A stretch of DNA of 64,000 bases, taken from the NCBI GenBank assembly GCA_963677325.2, contig CAXXGM010000006.1, forward strand, positions 1-64,000, given 5' to 3'. Made by a program: the position numbers and the translations under genes. The notes beneath the pieces are model-generated. The model ran no database searches. It saw only the letters and a program-made list of their open reading frames with translations, and was not told the origin of the DNA. The stretch is from G963677325 sp963677325. Its GTDB lineage: Bacteria; Bacteroidota; Bacteroidia; Bacteroidales; Prolixibacteraceae. This document shows, one piece after another, positions 15,555-24,138 of the stretch (the first letter of the stretch is position 1; the number at the start of each line of letters is the position of its first letter).

Positions 15555-15653
15555 AGGTGACAAAAGAATTGCTAAATTACATAATACTTTAATAAAAATT
15601 ATGGGAACAAGGCAGAGATTTAACCTTATGGAAAGATGCGTTATAGAAAAACC

Positions 15654-16328
15654 TTAATCCTTTAATCCTTTAATCCTCCTTAAACGGTCGGGATTAATTA
15701 CGTGAATCTGATTTTTCTCCCATCGGATGATGTTCTCTGATTCCATTTCCGCGATGGTCCTTGCCAAAGAAGGCCTGGCAACTCCCATCAATCCGGCTAA
15801 CTGAGTCTGATTCTGATCCATATTAATGATCGGATTGTCTTTTTCAAGCTTTTGAAGAAGATAAAAAGCTATCTTTTCGCGAATGGTCTTTAAACTGAGG
15901 AAAGTTATCTTATGAGACAAAAATTGGGCTTTTCCCGAAATGATGTTAAGATAGTTATTCAATAGCTTTGGTTCAAGAGTCAACATGGCGGTAAAATCAT
16001 TTTTATAGATCACCAGGAGTTTACCGTCTGAAAGAGCTGAAAGATTGACAGGGAAAACATTGTTCGGACCGTAAAGAAATGCTGAAGCCACCATTTGAGG
16101 GGGTTCCATCTCTTCTATTTTCAAGCGGTTACCTGATAAATCGAGCATTTCACCACTGAGTTTACCTTCCATCAGCAACATGGCTTTTTCAACTCGCTCA
16201 CCAGCAAAAGCGATGATTTCCTTGCTTTTAAATTGTTTGAACTGATACGGTGTTTTGAGGAGCAGATTTTCTATCTCATCCAGGTTCAAATTTTTGAATA
16301 ATGGCGATTCTTCCAATAACTGAAACAT
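15654..16328 (-). CDS. Crp/Fnr family regulator (HcpR/DNR-like)
   Basis: A 224-residue regulator. Residues 1-130 form a cyclic-nucleotide-binding-type beta roll ('FKSKEIIAFAGERVEKAMLLMEGKLSG'-like layout), a long dimer helix follows, and the C-terminal helix-turn-helix reads 'TQLAGLMGVARPSLARTI'. There are no Fe-S cysteines, so the signal is not an FNR-type cluster. It is divergent from a ferredoxin-like/cupin pair across a perfect 34-bp palindrome. In other Bacteroidota, such regulators beside ferredoxins control nitrosative-stress genes such as hcp; hcp itself is not in the window. The exact subgroup is inferred. Confidence 0.8.
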   Translation of the reverse strand: MFQLLEESPLFKNLNLDEIENLLLKTPYQFKQFKSKEIIAFAGERVEKAMLLMEGKLSGEMLDLSGNRLKIEEMEPPQMVASAFLYGPNNVFPVNLSALSDGKLLVIYKNDFTAMLTLEPKLLNNYLNIISGKAQFLSHKITFLSLKTIREKIAFYLLQKLEKDNPIINMDQNQTQLAGLMGVARPSLARTIAEMESENIIRWEKNQIHVINPDRLRRIKGLKD

Positions 16329-16339
16329 ACTTTTTTATA

Positions 16340-16347
16340 CAAATTTA
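16340..16347 (-). promoter_or_regulatory. -7 promoter element for the Crp/Fnr regulator gene
   Basis: On the minus strand this reads TAAATTTG, a perfect TAnnTTTG, ending 12 bp before the ATG at 16328. The 34-bp palindrome overlaps its upstream side, which would favour autorepression. Confidence 0.5.
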
Positions 16348-16379
16348 ATCAACCTGTAACAATTGTTACAGGTTGATTA
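16346..16379. promoter_or_regulatory. Perfect 34-bp palindromic operator between divergent genes
   Basis: TAATCAACCTGTAACAA (16346-16362) is followed with no spacer by its exact reverse complement (16363-16379). The core TGTAAC-AATT-GTTACA has the half-site/4-bp/half-site layout of Crp/Fnr operators. Its centre lies about 40 bp before the expected start of the plus-strand transcript (class II activator position) and overlaps the minus-strand promoter. Confidence 0.75.
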
Positions 16380-16391
16380 GTGCTTTACGGC

Positions 16392-16399
16392 TATTTTTG
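16392..16399 (+). promoter_or_regulatory. -7 promoter element for the ferredoxin-like gene
   Basis: TATTTTTG fits TAnnTTTG. TTG at 16373-16375 lies 16 bp upstream, inside the palindrome, where a normal -33 element would be slightly further away; a weak -33 fits activator dependence. Confidence 0.5.
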
Positions 16400-16427
16400 A
16401 CACAAATAACGGTAAAGAAGTGAAAAG

Positions 16428-17309
16428 ATGAAGCGGGATATCATTAAAATAGATGAAGAAAAGTGTAACGGCTGTGGTAATTGTGTTCCAAACTGTCATG
16501 AAGGCGCTCTCCAGGTGATTGACGGAAAAGTCCGCCTGATCAGCGATCTGATGTGTGATGGTCTTGGCGCCTGCATAGGTCATTGTCCTGAGGGAGCCAT
16601 CACCATTGAACAAAGAGAAAGTGAACCTTACGATGAGATAAAAGTGATGAAAGTCATGGTTACAAAAGGACTAAAGACTGTAACGGCCCATCTGAAACAT
16701 CTGAAGGATCATAACGAGACACTCTTCCTCAAACAGGGAGTTAATTTTCTTGTTCAGAATCCCCATCTCCTGGATTTCACTATTGATGATGTAAAAAGAG
16801 CCTTGCATCAGCCTTCTCCTGAAGAAGAGGTGTCCGAATGCCATGGAGGGTGCCCCGGATCAAAAACAGTGGTATTCGATCCTTCAGACCTAAAAATGGA
16901 TCACGATAAATCCCAGGGTTCGCTCAAGTCCGAATTACGGCAATGGCCGGTACAGCTTCATTTGATTAATCCCTCAGCCTCTTATTTTATTGGCTCCGAT
17001 CTTCTGGTAGCTGCAGATTGTACAGCATTTTCACTGGGCGATTTTCACCAAAACTGGCTTAAAGGAAAATCTCTTGTCATTGCCTGCCCGAAACTTGATC
17101 AGGGAAAGGAAATATATCTGCAAAAATTAATAACTTTAATCGGATCATCAAAAGTAAATACAATCACCGTTTTGCTGATGGAAGTTCCCTGTTGCGGCGG
17201 GCTGTTGAACTTAGTCGAAATGGCGGTCGAAAAATCCGGTAGAAAAGTTCCTGTCAAATCCGTGATAATAGGAATAAGAGGAGAAATTCTGCAGGAGGAA
17301 TGGATCTGA
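16428..17309 (+). CDS. 4Fe-4S ferredoxin-like iron-sulfur protein
   Basis: A 293-residue protein. The N-terminus has two 4Fe-4S motifs: 'CNGCGNCVPNCHEGA' and 'CDGLGACIGHCPEGA'. A helical middle follows, then 'CHGGCPGSK' (about 139-147) and a C-terminal domain with 'CPKLDQGKE' and 'EVPCCGGL', which may bind another cluster or metal. Proteins of this layout occur beside hydroxylamine reductase and anaerobic Crp/Fnr regulators. It is followed after 33 bp by a cupin gene and shares the divergent operator with the regulator at 15654. Electron-transfer role is inferred. Confidence 0.8.
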   Translation: MKRDIIKIDEEKCNGCGNCVPNCHEGALQVIDGKVRLISDLMCDGLGACIGHCPEGAITIEQRESEPYDEIKVMKVMVTKGLKTVTAHLKHLKDHNETLFLKQGVNFLVQNPHLLDFTIDDVKRALHQPSPEEEVSECHGGCPGSKTVVFDPSDLKMDHDKSQGSLKSELRQWPVQLHLINPSASYFIGSDLLVAADCTAFSLGDFHQNWLKGKSLVIACPKLDQGKEIYLQKLITLIGSSKVNTITVLLMEVPCCGGLLNLVEMAVEKSGRKVPVKSVIIGIRGEILQEEWI

Positions 17310-17342
17310 TAAATGTATTTAATTCAATCTAAATCATTAAAA

Positions 17343-17666
17343 ATGGAAAATTCAAAATTATTCCGGTTAGCTGATGATATCGTATATGCCGAAAGTTCAG
17401 TTGTGAGCAAGACTATCATCAAAAAGGAAACCGGAACCGTTACTCTCTTTGCTTTTGACAAAGGTCAGGGACTGAGTCCGCATATTGCACCATTCGATGC
17501 CCTGGTTCAAATAGTGGATGGTGAATGTGTGTTTACGATAAGCGAGAATAAATACCCGATGACGACGGGTGACTGCATTATCTTACCAGCCGGCGAAGTT
17601 CATTCAGTAGAAGCCGTGAATTCTTTTAAGATGCTGCTTACCATGATAAAGGTATCAAAAGATTAA
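17343..17666 (+). CDS. Small cupin-domain protein
   Basis: A 107-residue single-domain cupin. It shows 'GQGLSPHIAPFDALVQIVDGE' (first motif region) and 'MTTGDCIILPAGEVHSVEA' (second motif with His). I start it at the ATG at 17343, which matches the usual family start 'MENSKLFRLADD'; an in-frame ATG at 17313 would add ten poorly conserved residues. It is co-transcribed with the Fe-S gene. Such cupins accompany anaerobic redox regulons, but the ligand or reaction is unknown. Confidence 0.8.
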   Translation: MENSKLFRLADDIVYAESSVVSKTIIKKETGTVTLFAFDKGQGLSPHIAPFDALVQIVDGECVFTISENKYPMTTGDCIILPAGEVHSVEAVNSFKMLLTMIKVSKD

Positions 17667-17746
17667 GATTTCATTGTATTTTCTATGGATTTCAATTAGA
17701 TTAATCCATTTTCGTATCTTTCGGCTGGAAAGATAAAATTTGAATA

Positions 17747-18331
17747 ATGAAAAGGTTATTTACATGGTTTCTTCAGGGGCTCTTGTTCATCGCCCCTTTA
17801 TTTGTAACTGGTTACGTAGTTTACAAACTATTTGTATCCATTGACGGGTTATTCAGCATTTATATTGAAAAATATTTGGGCTACAATCTTCCGGGTTTGG
17901 GAATTTTGCTGATGTTTTTCTCACTGGTGCTTTTGGGAATTATTGGAGGAACCATCTTAGGAAGACCTATCAGGAGATTTATAAATGAAGTTCTTGAAAG
18001 ACTACCGTTTTTCAAATTAATTTACACCTCTGTCAATGATCTGTTTTCCGCTTTTGTTGGGAAGGAAAGAAAATTCCACCGCCCCGTACTTGTATTGCTC
18101 AACAAGGAAAACAACCTATGGAAGATTGGGTTTGTCACCCAGGATACACCCGTTGATTCAGGTTTTGAAGGCCTTGTGACCGTTTATTTTCCGTATTCCT
18201 ATGCCATGTCAGGAGAAATATTCTTTGTTCCTGCAGCGAGCATAAAACCCATCTCCATGAAACCCACCGATGCAATGAAATTTATAATATCTGGCGGAGT
18301 TTCAGGAGGAACTAAATCCCTGCTGAATTAA
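17747..18331 (+). CDS. DUF502 family membrane protein
   Basis: A 194-residue protein of the DUF502 family. Two membrane segments near the N-terminus (about 8-28 and 52-74) are followed by 'GRPIRRFINEVLERLPFFKLIY' in pattern, with the family hallmark 'P..K.IY...DL'. A soluble C-terminal beta domain ends 'FVPAASIKPISMKPTDAMKFI'. The function of the family is not known. It stands alone, with a weak TATCTTTC promoter-like element about 30 bp upstream. Confidence 0.85.
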   Translation: MKRLFTWFLQGLLFIAPLFVTGYVVYKLFVSIDGLFSIYIEKYLGYNLPGLGILLMFFSLVLLGIIGGTILGRPIRRFINEVLERLPFFKLIYTSVNDLFSAFVGKERKFHRPVLVLLNKENNLWKIGFVTQDTPVDSGFEGLVTVYFPYSYAMSGEIFFVPAASIKPISMKPTDAMKFIISGGVSGGTKSLLN

Positions 18332-18430
18332 CCAAATGGTCTGAAGCTGTGAATCCGGATAATGAAATGACTAAAGATTTCCAGAATTCATCAGACAAAA
18401 AATATTTTAAAATCAAAGATGTTAAAGCTT

Positions 18431-18466
18431 AAAAAAAAACAGCCGGTATTCCGGCTGATATTTTTT
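18431..18466 (-). terminator. Terminator of the 18479 cytochrome c gene
   Basis: CAGCCGG (18440-18446) and CCGGCTG (18451-18457) form a 7-bp stem with a TATT loop. On the minus strand it is followed by nine T's. T's also follow on the plus strand, so it may be bidirectional. Confidence 0.85.
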
Positions 18467-18478
18467 CATTGTCTTTTC

Positions 18479-18877
18479 TTATAGTGCATCAAGATAACTT
18501 ACGATAGCCCATCGTTCTTCCTCGTCAGGAATTTTCTTTTCGAAGTTAGGCATGTCTCCTCTTCCAACGATTGACATGTAATACTTTTCTCCATCAGGAA
18601 GAGATTTAAATTCCTTTGAGGTTAAATCCGGCATTTTTGTCTTTAAAGAAGCAGCTTTAGGTCCATCGCCTTTACCAGCCGTTCCATGACAGGATTTGCA
18701 GTTCTTGGTATAAAGATTTTTCCCCAATTTAATACCTTCCTGATCTCCCTTTTTCTTGTTCTTCATGGCTTTATATTTAGCCGGAACGTCCCATGCTTTC
18801 TTTGCCTGTGGTGCAACAAATGAAAGCATGCTCATGGTAATAACCATTGAAAAAACAGCAAACAAAAATCTTTTCAT
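18479..18877 (-). CDS. Periplasmic monoheme cytochrome c, copy 1
   Basis: A 132-residue exported cytochrome c. The signal peptide is at about 1-22, the heme-binding motif is 'CKSCH' and the likely distal Met is in 'GRGDMPNF'. The stretch 'KKIPDEEERWAIVSYLDAL' is the usual C-terminal helix. It is paralogous to the gene at 19053. A good promoter (18930-18960) and a terminator at 18431-18466 make it a single-gene unit. A soluble electron carrier for the nearby cytochromes is the likely role. Confidence 0.9.
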   Translation of the reverse strand: MKRFLFAVFSMVITMSMLSFVAPQAKKAWDVPAKYKAMKNKKKGDQEGIKLGKNLYTKNCKSCHGTAGKGDGPKAASLKTKMPDLTSKEFKSLPDGEKYYMSIVGRGDMPNFEKKIPDEEERWAIVSYLDAL

Positions 18878-18929
18878 AATTTCATTTTAAAGTTAAATAA
18901 GAATAAAACAAAACTTTAATGACTCCAAA

Positions 18930-18960
18930 CAAATTTAAACCTTTTTAGGTTTGAAATCAA
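18930..18960 (-). promoter_or_regulatory. Promoter of the 18479 cytochrome gene
   Basis: On the minus strand TTG (18958-18960), 20 bp, then TAAATTTG (18930-18937) fit the Bacteroidota -33/-7 consensus, about 50 bp before the ATG. Confidence 0.65.
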
Positions 18961-19018
18961 GTTTTTGTATTATATCATCAAATATAGATATTATTATCTA
19001 TACATATTATAATTCAAT

Positions 19019-19049
19019 AAAAAAACGGCACTATTTCAGCCGTTTTTTT
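19019..19049 (-). terminator. Terminator of the 19053 cytochrome c gene
   Basis: AAAAAAACGGC at 19019-19029 pairs with GCCGTTTTTTT at 19039-19049. On the minus strand the stem is followed by T's, right after the gene's stop. Confidence 0.8.
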
Positions 19050-19052
19050 TAT

Positions 19053-19448
19053 TCAAAGAGTATCAAGATAGCTAATGATGGCCCACCTTTCTTCCTCATC
19101 AGGAATCTTCTTTTCAAAATTTGGCATTTCATCTCTGCCAACGAAAGACATGTAGTATTTCTCTCCATCTGGCAAAGCCTTAAATTCCTTCGAAGTAAGA
19201 TCATCCATTTTGGTCTTCATGCTCGCAGCTTTGGGACCGTCACCCTTACCCATACCATGACATGATTTACAATTTTTAGAGTAAAGCATTTTACCCATTT
19301 TAATGCTTTCGGCATCACCTTTTTTCTTGTTTTTCATGGCCTTGTACTTGGCAGGAATATTCCATGCCTGTTTAGCGGAAGGTGCTATAAAGGAAACCAT
19401 GCCAAACATTACAATCATTGACATTACAGTAAATAAAAGCTTCTTCAT
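19053..19448 (-). CDS. Periplasmic monoheme cytochrome c, copy 2
   Basis: A 131-residue paralogue of the 18479 gene with a signal peptide, 'CKSCHGMGKGDG' for heme binding and 'GRDEMPNF' for the distal Met. It lacks two residues after the heme motif compared with copy 1. Both copies share 'AWNIPAKYKAMKNKKKGD'-like text after the signal. It has its own terminator, so the two copies are probably expressed separately. Likely electron carriers under different conditions; inferred. Confidence 0.9.
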   Translation of the reverse strand: MKKLLFTVMSMIVMFGMVSFIAPSAKQAWNIPAKYKAMKNKKKGDAESIKMGKMLYSKNCKSCHGMGKGDGPKAASMKTKMDDLTSKEFKALPDGEKYYMSFVGRDEMPNFEKKIPDEEERWAIISYLDTL

Positions 19449-19522
19449 AACTTTAAATTAAATAAAATTGAACATATTAAATGAAAGGACTTTATAAACC
19501 AGTTTGTTAAAAACAGATACAA

Positions 19523-20139
19523 TTAATGACCTTCATGATATCCCGTAATCATGGATTTGAAGTTTTTTAAGGACTCGTTCCAATGGTACAGAAATAGATA
19601 TGAATGATCAGAAATATGGATACAAGAAACCCGATCACCATGTGCAAAATATCAGTATAAAAAAGGGCTTTATTCCCCAAGAGCTCCCGAATAAATGTTC
19701 CCGAATAAAGAAGTGAAAGACCTGATATAAAAAGAAGGGGTACTAACACAAACATAACTATAAAATAGGTACCCTGCTGTATGGGATTGAATTTACTTTT
19801 CTTGGTTACAGGAAAAGGAGGCGGCATATTTCTGAACATACCACGGGTATAATATCTGAATTGCCTTTTTAACCTGCCGACAAAACCTACCAGCTTAATT
19901 TTATAATGCCGCGCATTTCCAGAAGTGATATTCCCAATGATAAAAAGAGAATAATTCAGTGTCAGTAAAATGCCTAAGAAATTATGAAGAGTAACTGCGA
20001 TATCAAAGCGAAGAATCGGCCGAAGCGGGTCAGAATATTGCATGCTCACACCGCTGGCAATCAAGACAAGTATCAGAATAGCATTGATAAAGTGCCAGAA
20101 TCTTATTAGGGTAGGGTATAAATATAATCGATCTTCCAT
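19523..20139 (-). CDS. Cytochrome b561-type membrane protein with 3' frameshift
   Basis: Four membrane segments with heme-b-type His residues ('LIRFWHFINAILILVLIASG', 'LHNFLGILL', 'LHMVIGFLVS', 'IHIYF') fit the Ni-hydrogenase/thiosulfate-reductase cytochrome b family. As written, the frame stops at 19567 after 'CTIGTSP'. Another frame continues 'LKNFKSMITGYHEGH' to a stop at 19523-19525, the expected family C-terminus. One missing base in CCTTAAAAAAC near 19568-19572 explains it. It starts 2 nt after the corrected stop of the heptaheme gene. Probable quinol-side partner of that cytochrome. Mutation or sequencing error cannot be told apart here. Confidence 0.75.
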
Positions 20140-20141
20140 AC

Positions 20142-21118
20142 CTATTTTTTTGTAATTATTCGAATTGTCAAGTGTATAAGAATTCCACTCAGGACCAAAG
20201 CAAGAATGACAAGGCTTATTATATTGAGGTACTCATTGCGGTTAGCGCCGATTACATAGCTTGAGTTAAGAATGATTTCATTTTCAAAACCAGGGAGGAG
20301 ACAATAATCTTTGACCTGTTATAGTTGTAAAGTGAGGCCAGGAGTATTGAATTTTTAGAGTGACATTCCACACATAGTTTAACAGCCTTCTCTTTCGGCT
20401 GAATATTATGAGCGACCAAGAGTGAATCAGTAGCCCTTGCATGACATTCGATGCAGCGGACATTCTGGAAATGACGGCTTTGATTGGGGAGCCAGTCGTG
20501 TTTATCAATGATGTTTGGTTTTGGTTTGTCGCTGATCAATTCGTATCTGTTCACATTATTATGACAGCTCAAACAAATATTATTGTCGTAGGCAATGACA
20601 TTCTTTGTTATGGAATCGGATCTTGCACTAATTCTGTATGAATGTGGTTCATGACACATGTAGCAGGTAAAATCCTGGCTGTGTTTGGTCGAATGAACGC
20701 TCAAAGAAAATTCCTTTTCTATTTTTTCGAATTGAAATTTGGCATACTGCTCATCCCCGCCATGGCAGTCAATGCAATTATTCTTTTGTTCCATCCTTAC
20801 TTCAGCAGAATGGGGCCAAACTTTGAAATCTTCAGAATGACAATCCGTACATTTGAAGTTCCGGTGGTTGGAGTTATAAAACAAATCCGGATTGATGATA
20901 TTTCCAGGCTCCATTTTATGCTTTACGGTCTGAGAAGTAACTGTATTTTCAAACGTAAATTTAGTGTTGGCATGACAGGAAAGACATTTCTCATTCTCAG
21001 CCTGATTGGCCGGTTTTTTATCCCGAGCCGGAATACTATCCTGGGCCATAGAGACGAGATGGAAACAAACTGAAAATAAAATAACGGATATAAAAATTAT
21101 TTTCCTCTTTTTATTCAT
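20142..21118 (-). CDS. Heptaheme cytochrome c with C-terminal anchor, frameshifted
   Basis: Seven CXXCH motifs (CLSCH, CTDCH, CIDCH, CYMCH, CLSCH, CIECH, CVECH) follow a signal peptide. I start at the ATG ending at 21118 (MNKKRKIIF); the longer frame upstream begins at TTG. As written it stops at 20252, but another frame continues 'KDYCLLPGFENEI', 'YVIGANRNEYLN' and a membrane helix to TAG at 20142-20144, 2 nt before the next ATG. One missing A in TCAAAGATT near 20310 restores it. It resembles NrfH/tetraheme-type quinol-oxidising partners of the downstream cytochrome b. Confidence 0.75.
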
Positions 21119-21206
21119 CTTAGACACAAAAACAAGTAATAAATATTTGGTGATATAAATATTGAATTTTAACAAATTATTAAAATATTCGAATTATGAA
21201 CGTTAA

Positions 21207-21232
21207 AAAAAGCCACTGTTGAGTGGCTTTTT
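21207..21232 (-). terminator. Terminator of the DUF5777 gene
   Basis: AAAAAGCCACT (21207-21217) and AGTGGCTTTTT (21222-21232) form an 11-bp stem with a GTTG loop, 20 bp after the 21252 stop on the minus strand. Confidence 0.85.
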
Positions 21233-21251
21233 GCCTTTCAATAAGTAAGTA

Positions 21252-22196
21252 TCAAAAACTCCAGAGTCTGGTTATTACAAATCCAAGAGAAAAACTCTGG
21301 TATTTAATTTTATTTAAGTTATTCATCATCAGATCCTGTGGAAGCAATGAATTGGAGGTCCCGGCGAAAATCTGGAATGCATGACTGCCGGTTGAAACCT
21401 CATAGCCAAAGGCAATATTGGATTTGCTTTTATTGGTTTTCTGCCCTTCTGATATATCTTTAATGTGCAATGGAAAATCACCGTTAAAGATAATCGAACC
21501 CTGAGGCGAGACTTTATATCTGCCGCCAATATGAGCACCAATCATATCGTGATCCATTCCTGTTCCGACAGTGTTATAATGAGAAAAACTTACCCCACCC
21601 TGGAGAGTAAGAGATTCGGTTAATTTACTCCCGATAAGGATTTCTGAAAAGTAAGAGATTCGGTTTGAAAAACTGTATCCGTAAAAATTAGAAGGATCGG
21701 AATAATTATAATACAAAGTATCCCATACCGCTTTATTTCTTCCGTCAATAGCCAGATTTCCCAGCAAAGTCAAAGAGATGGGCATGGATTCGGTCTTCTG
21801 TTCAAAAAGGTTCCATTTTGCATTGAAATCACTGGTCATATTTGCTTTGATGATTCCATAACCAATCTGGACTCTTTTGTAAATGACATAATCAAGGCCG
21901 AGTCTGACATTAGCGCCGGGAGAATATACACCCCACAAATCCGATTTCCCATTTTCAACACTTCCAAAACGGTGCTGAATAACGAATTCAAGTGTCTTGA
22001 CAGGGGAAATCTTAGAAGTCTGCTGATTGATTAAATATTGGCTTTCCCATGAAAATTTTACAGGTTTATCGGTAACTTCAGGTTCTTCTACGGTGGCGGT
22101 ATCTGCCACGGCTGTAGAATCTTTCTTTTGATCCTGTGCAAAAAGAAACCCGGAAGGCAAAAGACTTATTAATAAAAAGGTCAATAAGATTTTCAT
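21252..22196 (-). CDS. DUF5777 family outer-membrane beta-barrel
   Basis: A 314-residue exported protein. The signal peptide (about 1-20) is followed by an acidic linker, then alternating beta strands ('TLEFVIQHRFGSVENG', 'VRLGLDYVIYKRVQIGYG', 'AFQIFAGTSN') and a final strand ending in aromatic Phe, as in outer-membrane barrels. The sequence fits DUF5777, a Bacteroidota family that often sits beside heme lipoproteins. It is 13 bp downstream of a monoheme lipoprotein gene. A pore or scaffold for electron-transfer proteins is an inference from context. Confidence 0.8.
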   Translation of the reverse strand: MKILLTFLLISLLPSGFLFAQDQKKDSTAVADTATVEEPEVTDKPVKFSWESQYLINQQTSKISPVKTLEFVIQHRFGSVENGKSDLWGVYSPGANVRLGLDYVIYKRVQIGYGIIKANMTSDFNAKWNLFEQKTESMPISLTLLGNLAIDGRNKAVWDTLYYNYSDPSNFYGYSFSNRISYFSEILIGSKLTESLTLQGGVSFSHYNTVGTGMDHDMIGAHIGGRYKVSPQGSIIFNGDFPLHIKDISEGQKTNKSKSNIAFGYEVSTGSHAFQIFAGTSNSLLPQDLMMNNLNKIKYQSFSLGFVITRLWSF

Positions 22197-22209
22197 AGCG
22201 GCTTATTAT

Positions 22210-22593
22210 TTAATTATTTTTTGCCCCTTGTTGTATCCAGAGCAGGATTAATTGAGCCTGAGTGGCCGTATATTTCTTCCAGGTGTGCGTACCGGTTGTC
22301 GGAGAAGGGACTGTATAAAGAAGACTTGAAGCGGGTGCAGCAGTATTAACCACGTTATTGTTCATGATGCTGGTATATGCATTGGCAGCAGTATAATCCG
22401 GACTTGTTGCTCCCGGCTTATGGCATGAAGTGCAGTTGTTGTTATTATTAAAGATAGGTAAAATCTGCTGTGAAAAGCTTACCTGGGTCCCCGGATTGAC
22501 CGGTGTGGTATCTTCCTTGATAAAATCATAGGCACAGGAAGAAACAGCAATACCCGCTATCATTAGAAAAATAAGTTTTTTAATCCTTTTCAT
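22210..22593 (-). CDS. Monoheme cytochrome c-like lipoprotein
   Basis: A 127-residue protein. The signal peptide ends in the lipobox 'AVSSC', so it is a lipoprotein. A single heme motif, 'CTSCHKPGA', lies after 'FSQQILPIFNNNNN', and the C-terminal helix 'AQLILLWIQQGAKNN' is typical of this group. It is the first gene of a unit with the DUF5777 barrel. Likely located at the outer membrane as an electron-transfer step. Confidence 0.85.
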   Translation of the reverse strand: MKRIKKLIFLMIAGIAVSSCAYDFIKEDTTPVNPGTQVSFSQQILPIFNNNNNCTSCHKPGATSPDYTAANAYTSIMNNNVVNTAAPASSLLYTVPSPTTGTHTWKKYTATQAQLILLWIQQGAKNN

Positions 22594-22655
22594 GTGGTCT
22601 ATTTTTTAGCACATACATTATTCAGCAACGAGTTTGATTAATCTTATCAAATTAG

Positions 22656-22695
22656 TAAAAAAGACTTCAATTCCTGGAAAAAGAAGTCTTTTTTA
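22656..22695 (-). terminator. Terminator of the multiheme lipoprotein gene
   Basis: TAAAAAAGACTTC (22656-22668) and GAAGTCTTTTTTA (22683-22695) are perfect 13-bp arms with a 14-nt loop, just after the 22717 stop. Confidence 0.8.
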
Positions 22696-22716
22696 CCCTT
22701 GGTAATATAAGGAGAA

Positions 22717-24024
22717 TTATGGAAGTATTGCTATTGAATTGGTCAACAATGCTTTTGAATAATCCAGATTATGAATTCCAAGACTGAATTCGCGTAAGCA
22801 AAGCTGGAAGTTGATAAGCGCTCCCATCTGTGCATTAGTCAGAGTAATCTTTGGAAGGGAAGCATTCGTATCCTTCTGTGCCTGTGTCCATGAACTGGAT
22901 GGACTTGGATTCTGGAAGGTTCCTGGATTATCAGTTGTACCAGTAGGATTAGTTACCGGATCGTAGATATTGAGGTAGCCATCATAATGGTTGCTGGTTA
23001 AAGCGTACCAAAGATTGCTTTCCGAATTTGGATTGCGGTTCAATATCTCAACTCCTCCTATATTCAATTTAGCAGCTAATTGCTCAAGCAAAGTTTTGAT
23101 AGCAGCTCTTGGATTAACCCAATATTTCGCACTGGTAGTGGAAACAGTGTTTGCACCATGACATGCCGCTACATTACAGCCATTGAAATTACCTGCCGCG
23201 CTGAAAGTATGTCCGCCTGATGTATTGTTTAATGCTGCCATATGACAATCACTGCAAGAGGCTTTAGTTGCGTGTATAGCATTAGCGTACGCCACTGGAC
23301 CGGTAAATTCGATTCCGCCCATTCCAGCTACAATAGCGCCTACAGTACCATAATGAGTATGAGTTCTGTATGATGGTTTAAGAATACTGGTCGAAAGAGT
23401 TGAACTGTAGAAAGTAGCAGTTGGATTCGTTTTCAAAGCATTATAATCAATCACATTGCCATCCGCTGCATTAGTGAATGGACGGGGTTGGTGACATTTG
23501 ATACATAAGTTACTCTTTCCGCCATCCTGGGTAAGATTGATCGTTTTTGCTCCACCCCACATGGTCATGGGAACAGCCGCTGTGGTAGTGAAAGGATTAA
23601 AGTCGGCATAAGTATACGTGGTATGCAGACTTGAATGGCAGGTAAAGCAGCTAAGCTCACCTATATCACTGCTTGCAGGAGCAGAATAGGGATTGGAATA
23701 TCTTCCGGTAGTCGCATCTTTTACAAAAACAGTAGATACATTATTGGCAACTACATACTGGAAAGCTTTCTCAGCATGACAAGGAGAGCAGCCAGGGTTA
23801 CCGCTTTCTTCAAAAGCTACTTCACCATAGTGATGTTTTGAGAATTGGAATTCTACATTTTTCTGATCAACAACAGTAGGATTATGACATTGTTTACAGG
23901 TTTCATTGGCATCTCCACCCGGCTCTCCGGCTGGTCCGGGAGGACCCTCTTTAACACAGGAGGTACCTATAACAACCATGGCCAAAACCCAGGGTATCAA
24001 ACTGAAAAAGTCACTTAGTTTCAT
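22717..24024 (-). CDS. Multiheme c-type cytochrome lipoprotein
   Basis: A 435-residue lipoprotein (lipobox 'VIGTSC') with a collagen-like 'GPPGPAGEPGG' spacer. Five CXXCH motifs (CKQCH, CSPCH, CFTCH, CIKCH, CSDCH) and one wider CX4CH ('CNVAACH') bind up to six hemes. Many His residues ('SKHHYGEV', 'THTHYGTV') can serve as distal ligands. The C-terminal third has no heme motif. An exact Fnr-type site lies 180 bp upstream and an Fnr-type regulator is the next gene. Probably a surface or periplasmic electron-transfer protein used without oxygen; the acceptor is unknown. Confidence 0.85.
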   Translation of the reverse strand: MKLSDFFSLIPWVLAMVVIGTSCVKEGPPGPAGEPGGDANETCKQCHNPTVVDQKNVEFQFSKHHYGEVAFEESGNPGCSPCHAEKAFQYVVANNVSTVFVKDATTGRYSNPYSAPASSDIGELSCFTCHSSLHTTYTYADFNPFTTTAAVPMTMWGGAKTINLTQDGGKSNLCIKCHQPRPFTNAADGNVIDYNALKTNPTATFYSSTLSTSILKPSYRTHTHYGTVGAIVAGMGGIEFTGPVAYANAIHATKASCSDCHMAALNNTSGGHTFSAAGNFNGCNVAACHGANTVSTTSAKYWVNPRAAIKTLLEQLAAKLNIGGVEILNRNPNSESNLWYALTSNHYDGYLNIYDPVTNPTGTTDNPGTFQNPSPSSSWTQAQKDTNASLPKITLTNAQMGALINFQLCLREFSLGIHNLDYSKALLTNSIAILP

Positions 24025-24138
24025 ACGGTTTATTGTTTAAATTTTATTTCACCTTAATTTATTACTTTTTTTTTAAATAATGTCAAAATTTTGATGATAA
24101 AAGTAGAATTGGTAAATCAAGAAACAAATATAAATAGA

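Noticed and set aside
15554..15563. Upstream TTG starts for several genes (15563, 6984, 21175, 25496, 48654)
   Set aside because: In each case an in-frame ATG a little downstream gives the normal family N-terminus or signal peptide; only the flippase at 52457 keeps a GTG because no ATG is near.
16346..16379. Rho-independent terminator
   Set aside because: The palindrome has no loop or T tract and lies between two divergent promoters, so an operator is the better reading.
20642..21073. 143-codon open frame on the plus strand
   Set aside because: Antisense to the heptaheme cytochrome gene, whose CXXCH motifs are clearly real.
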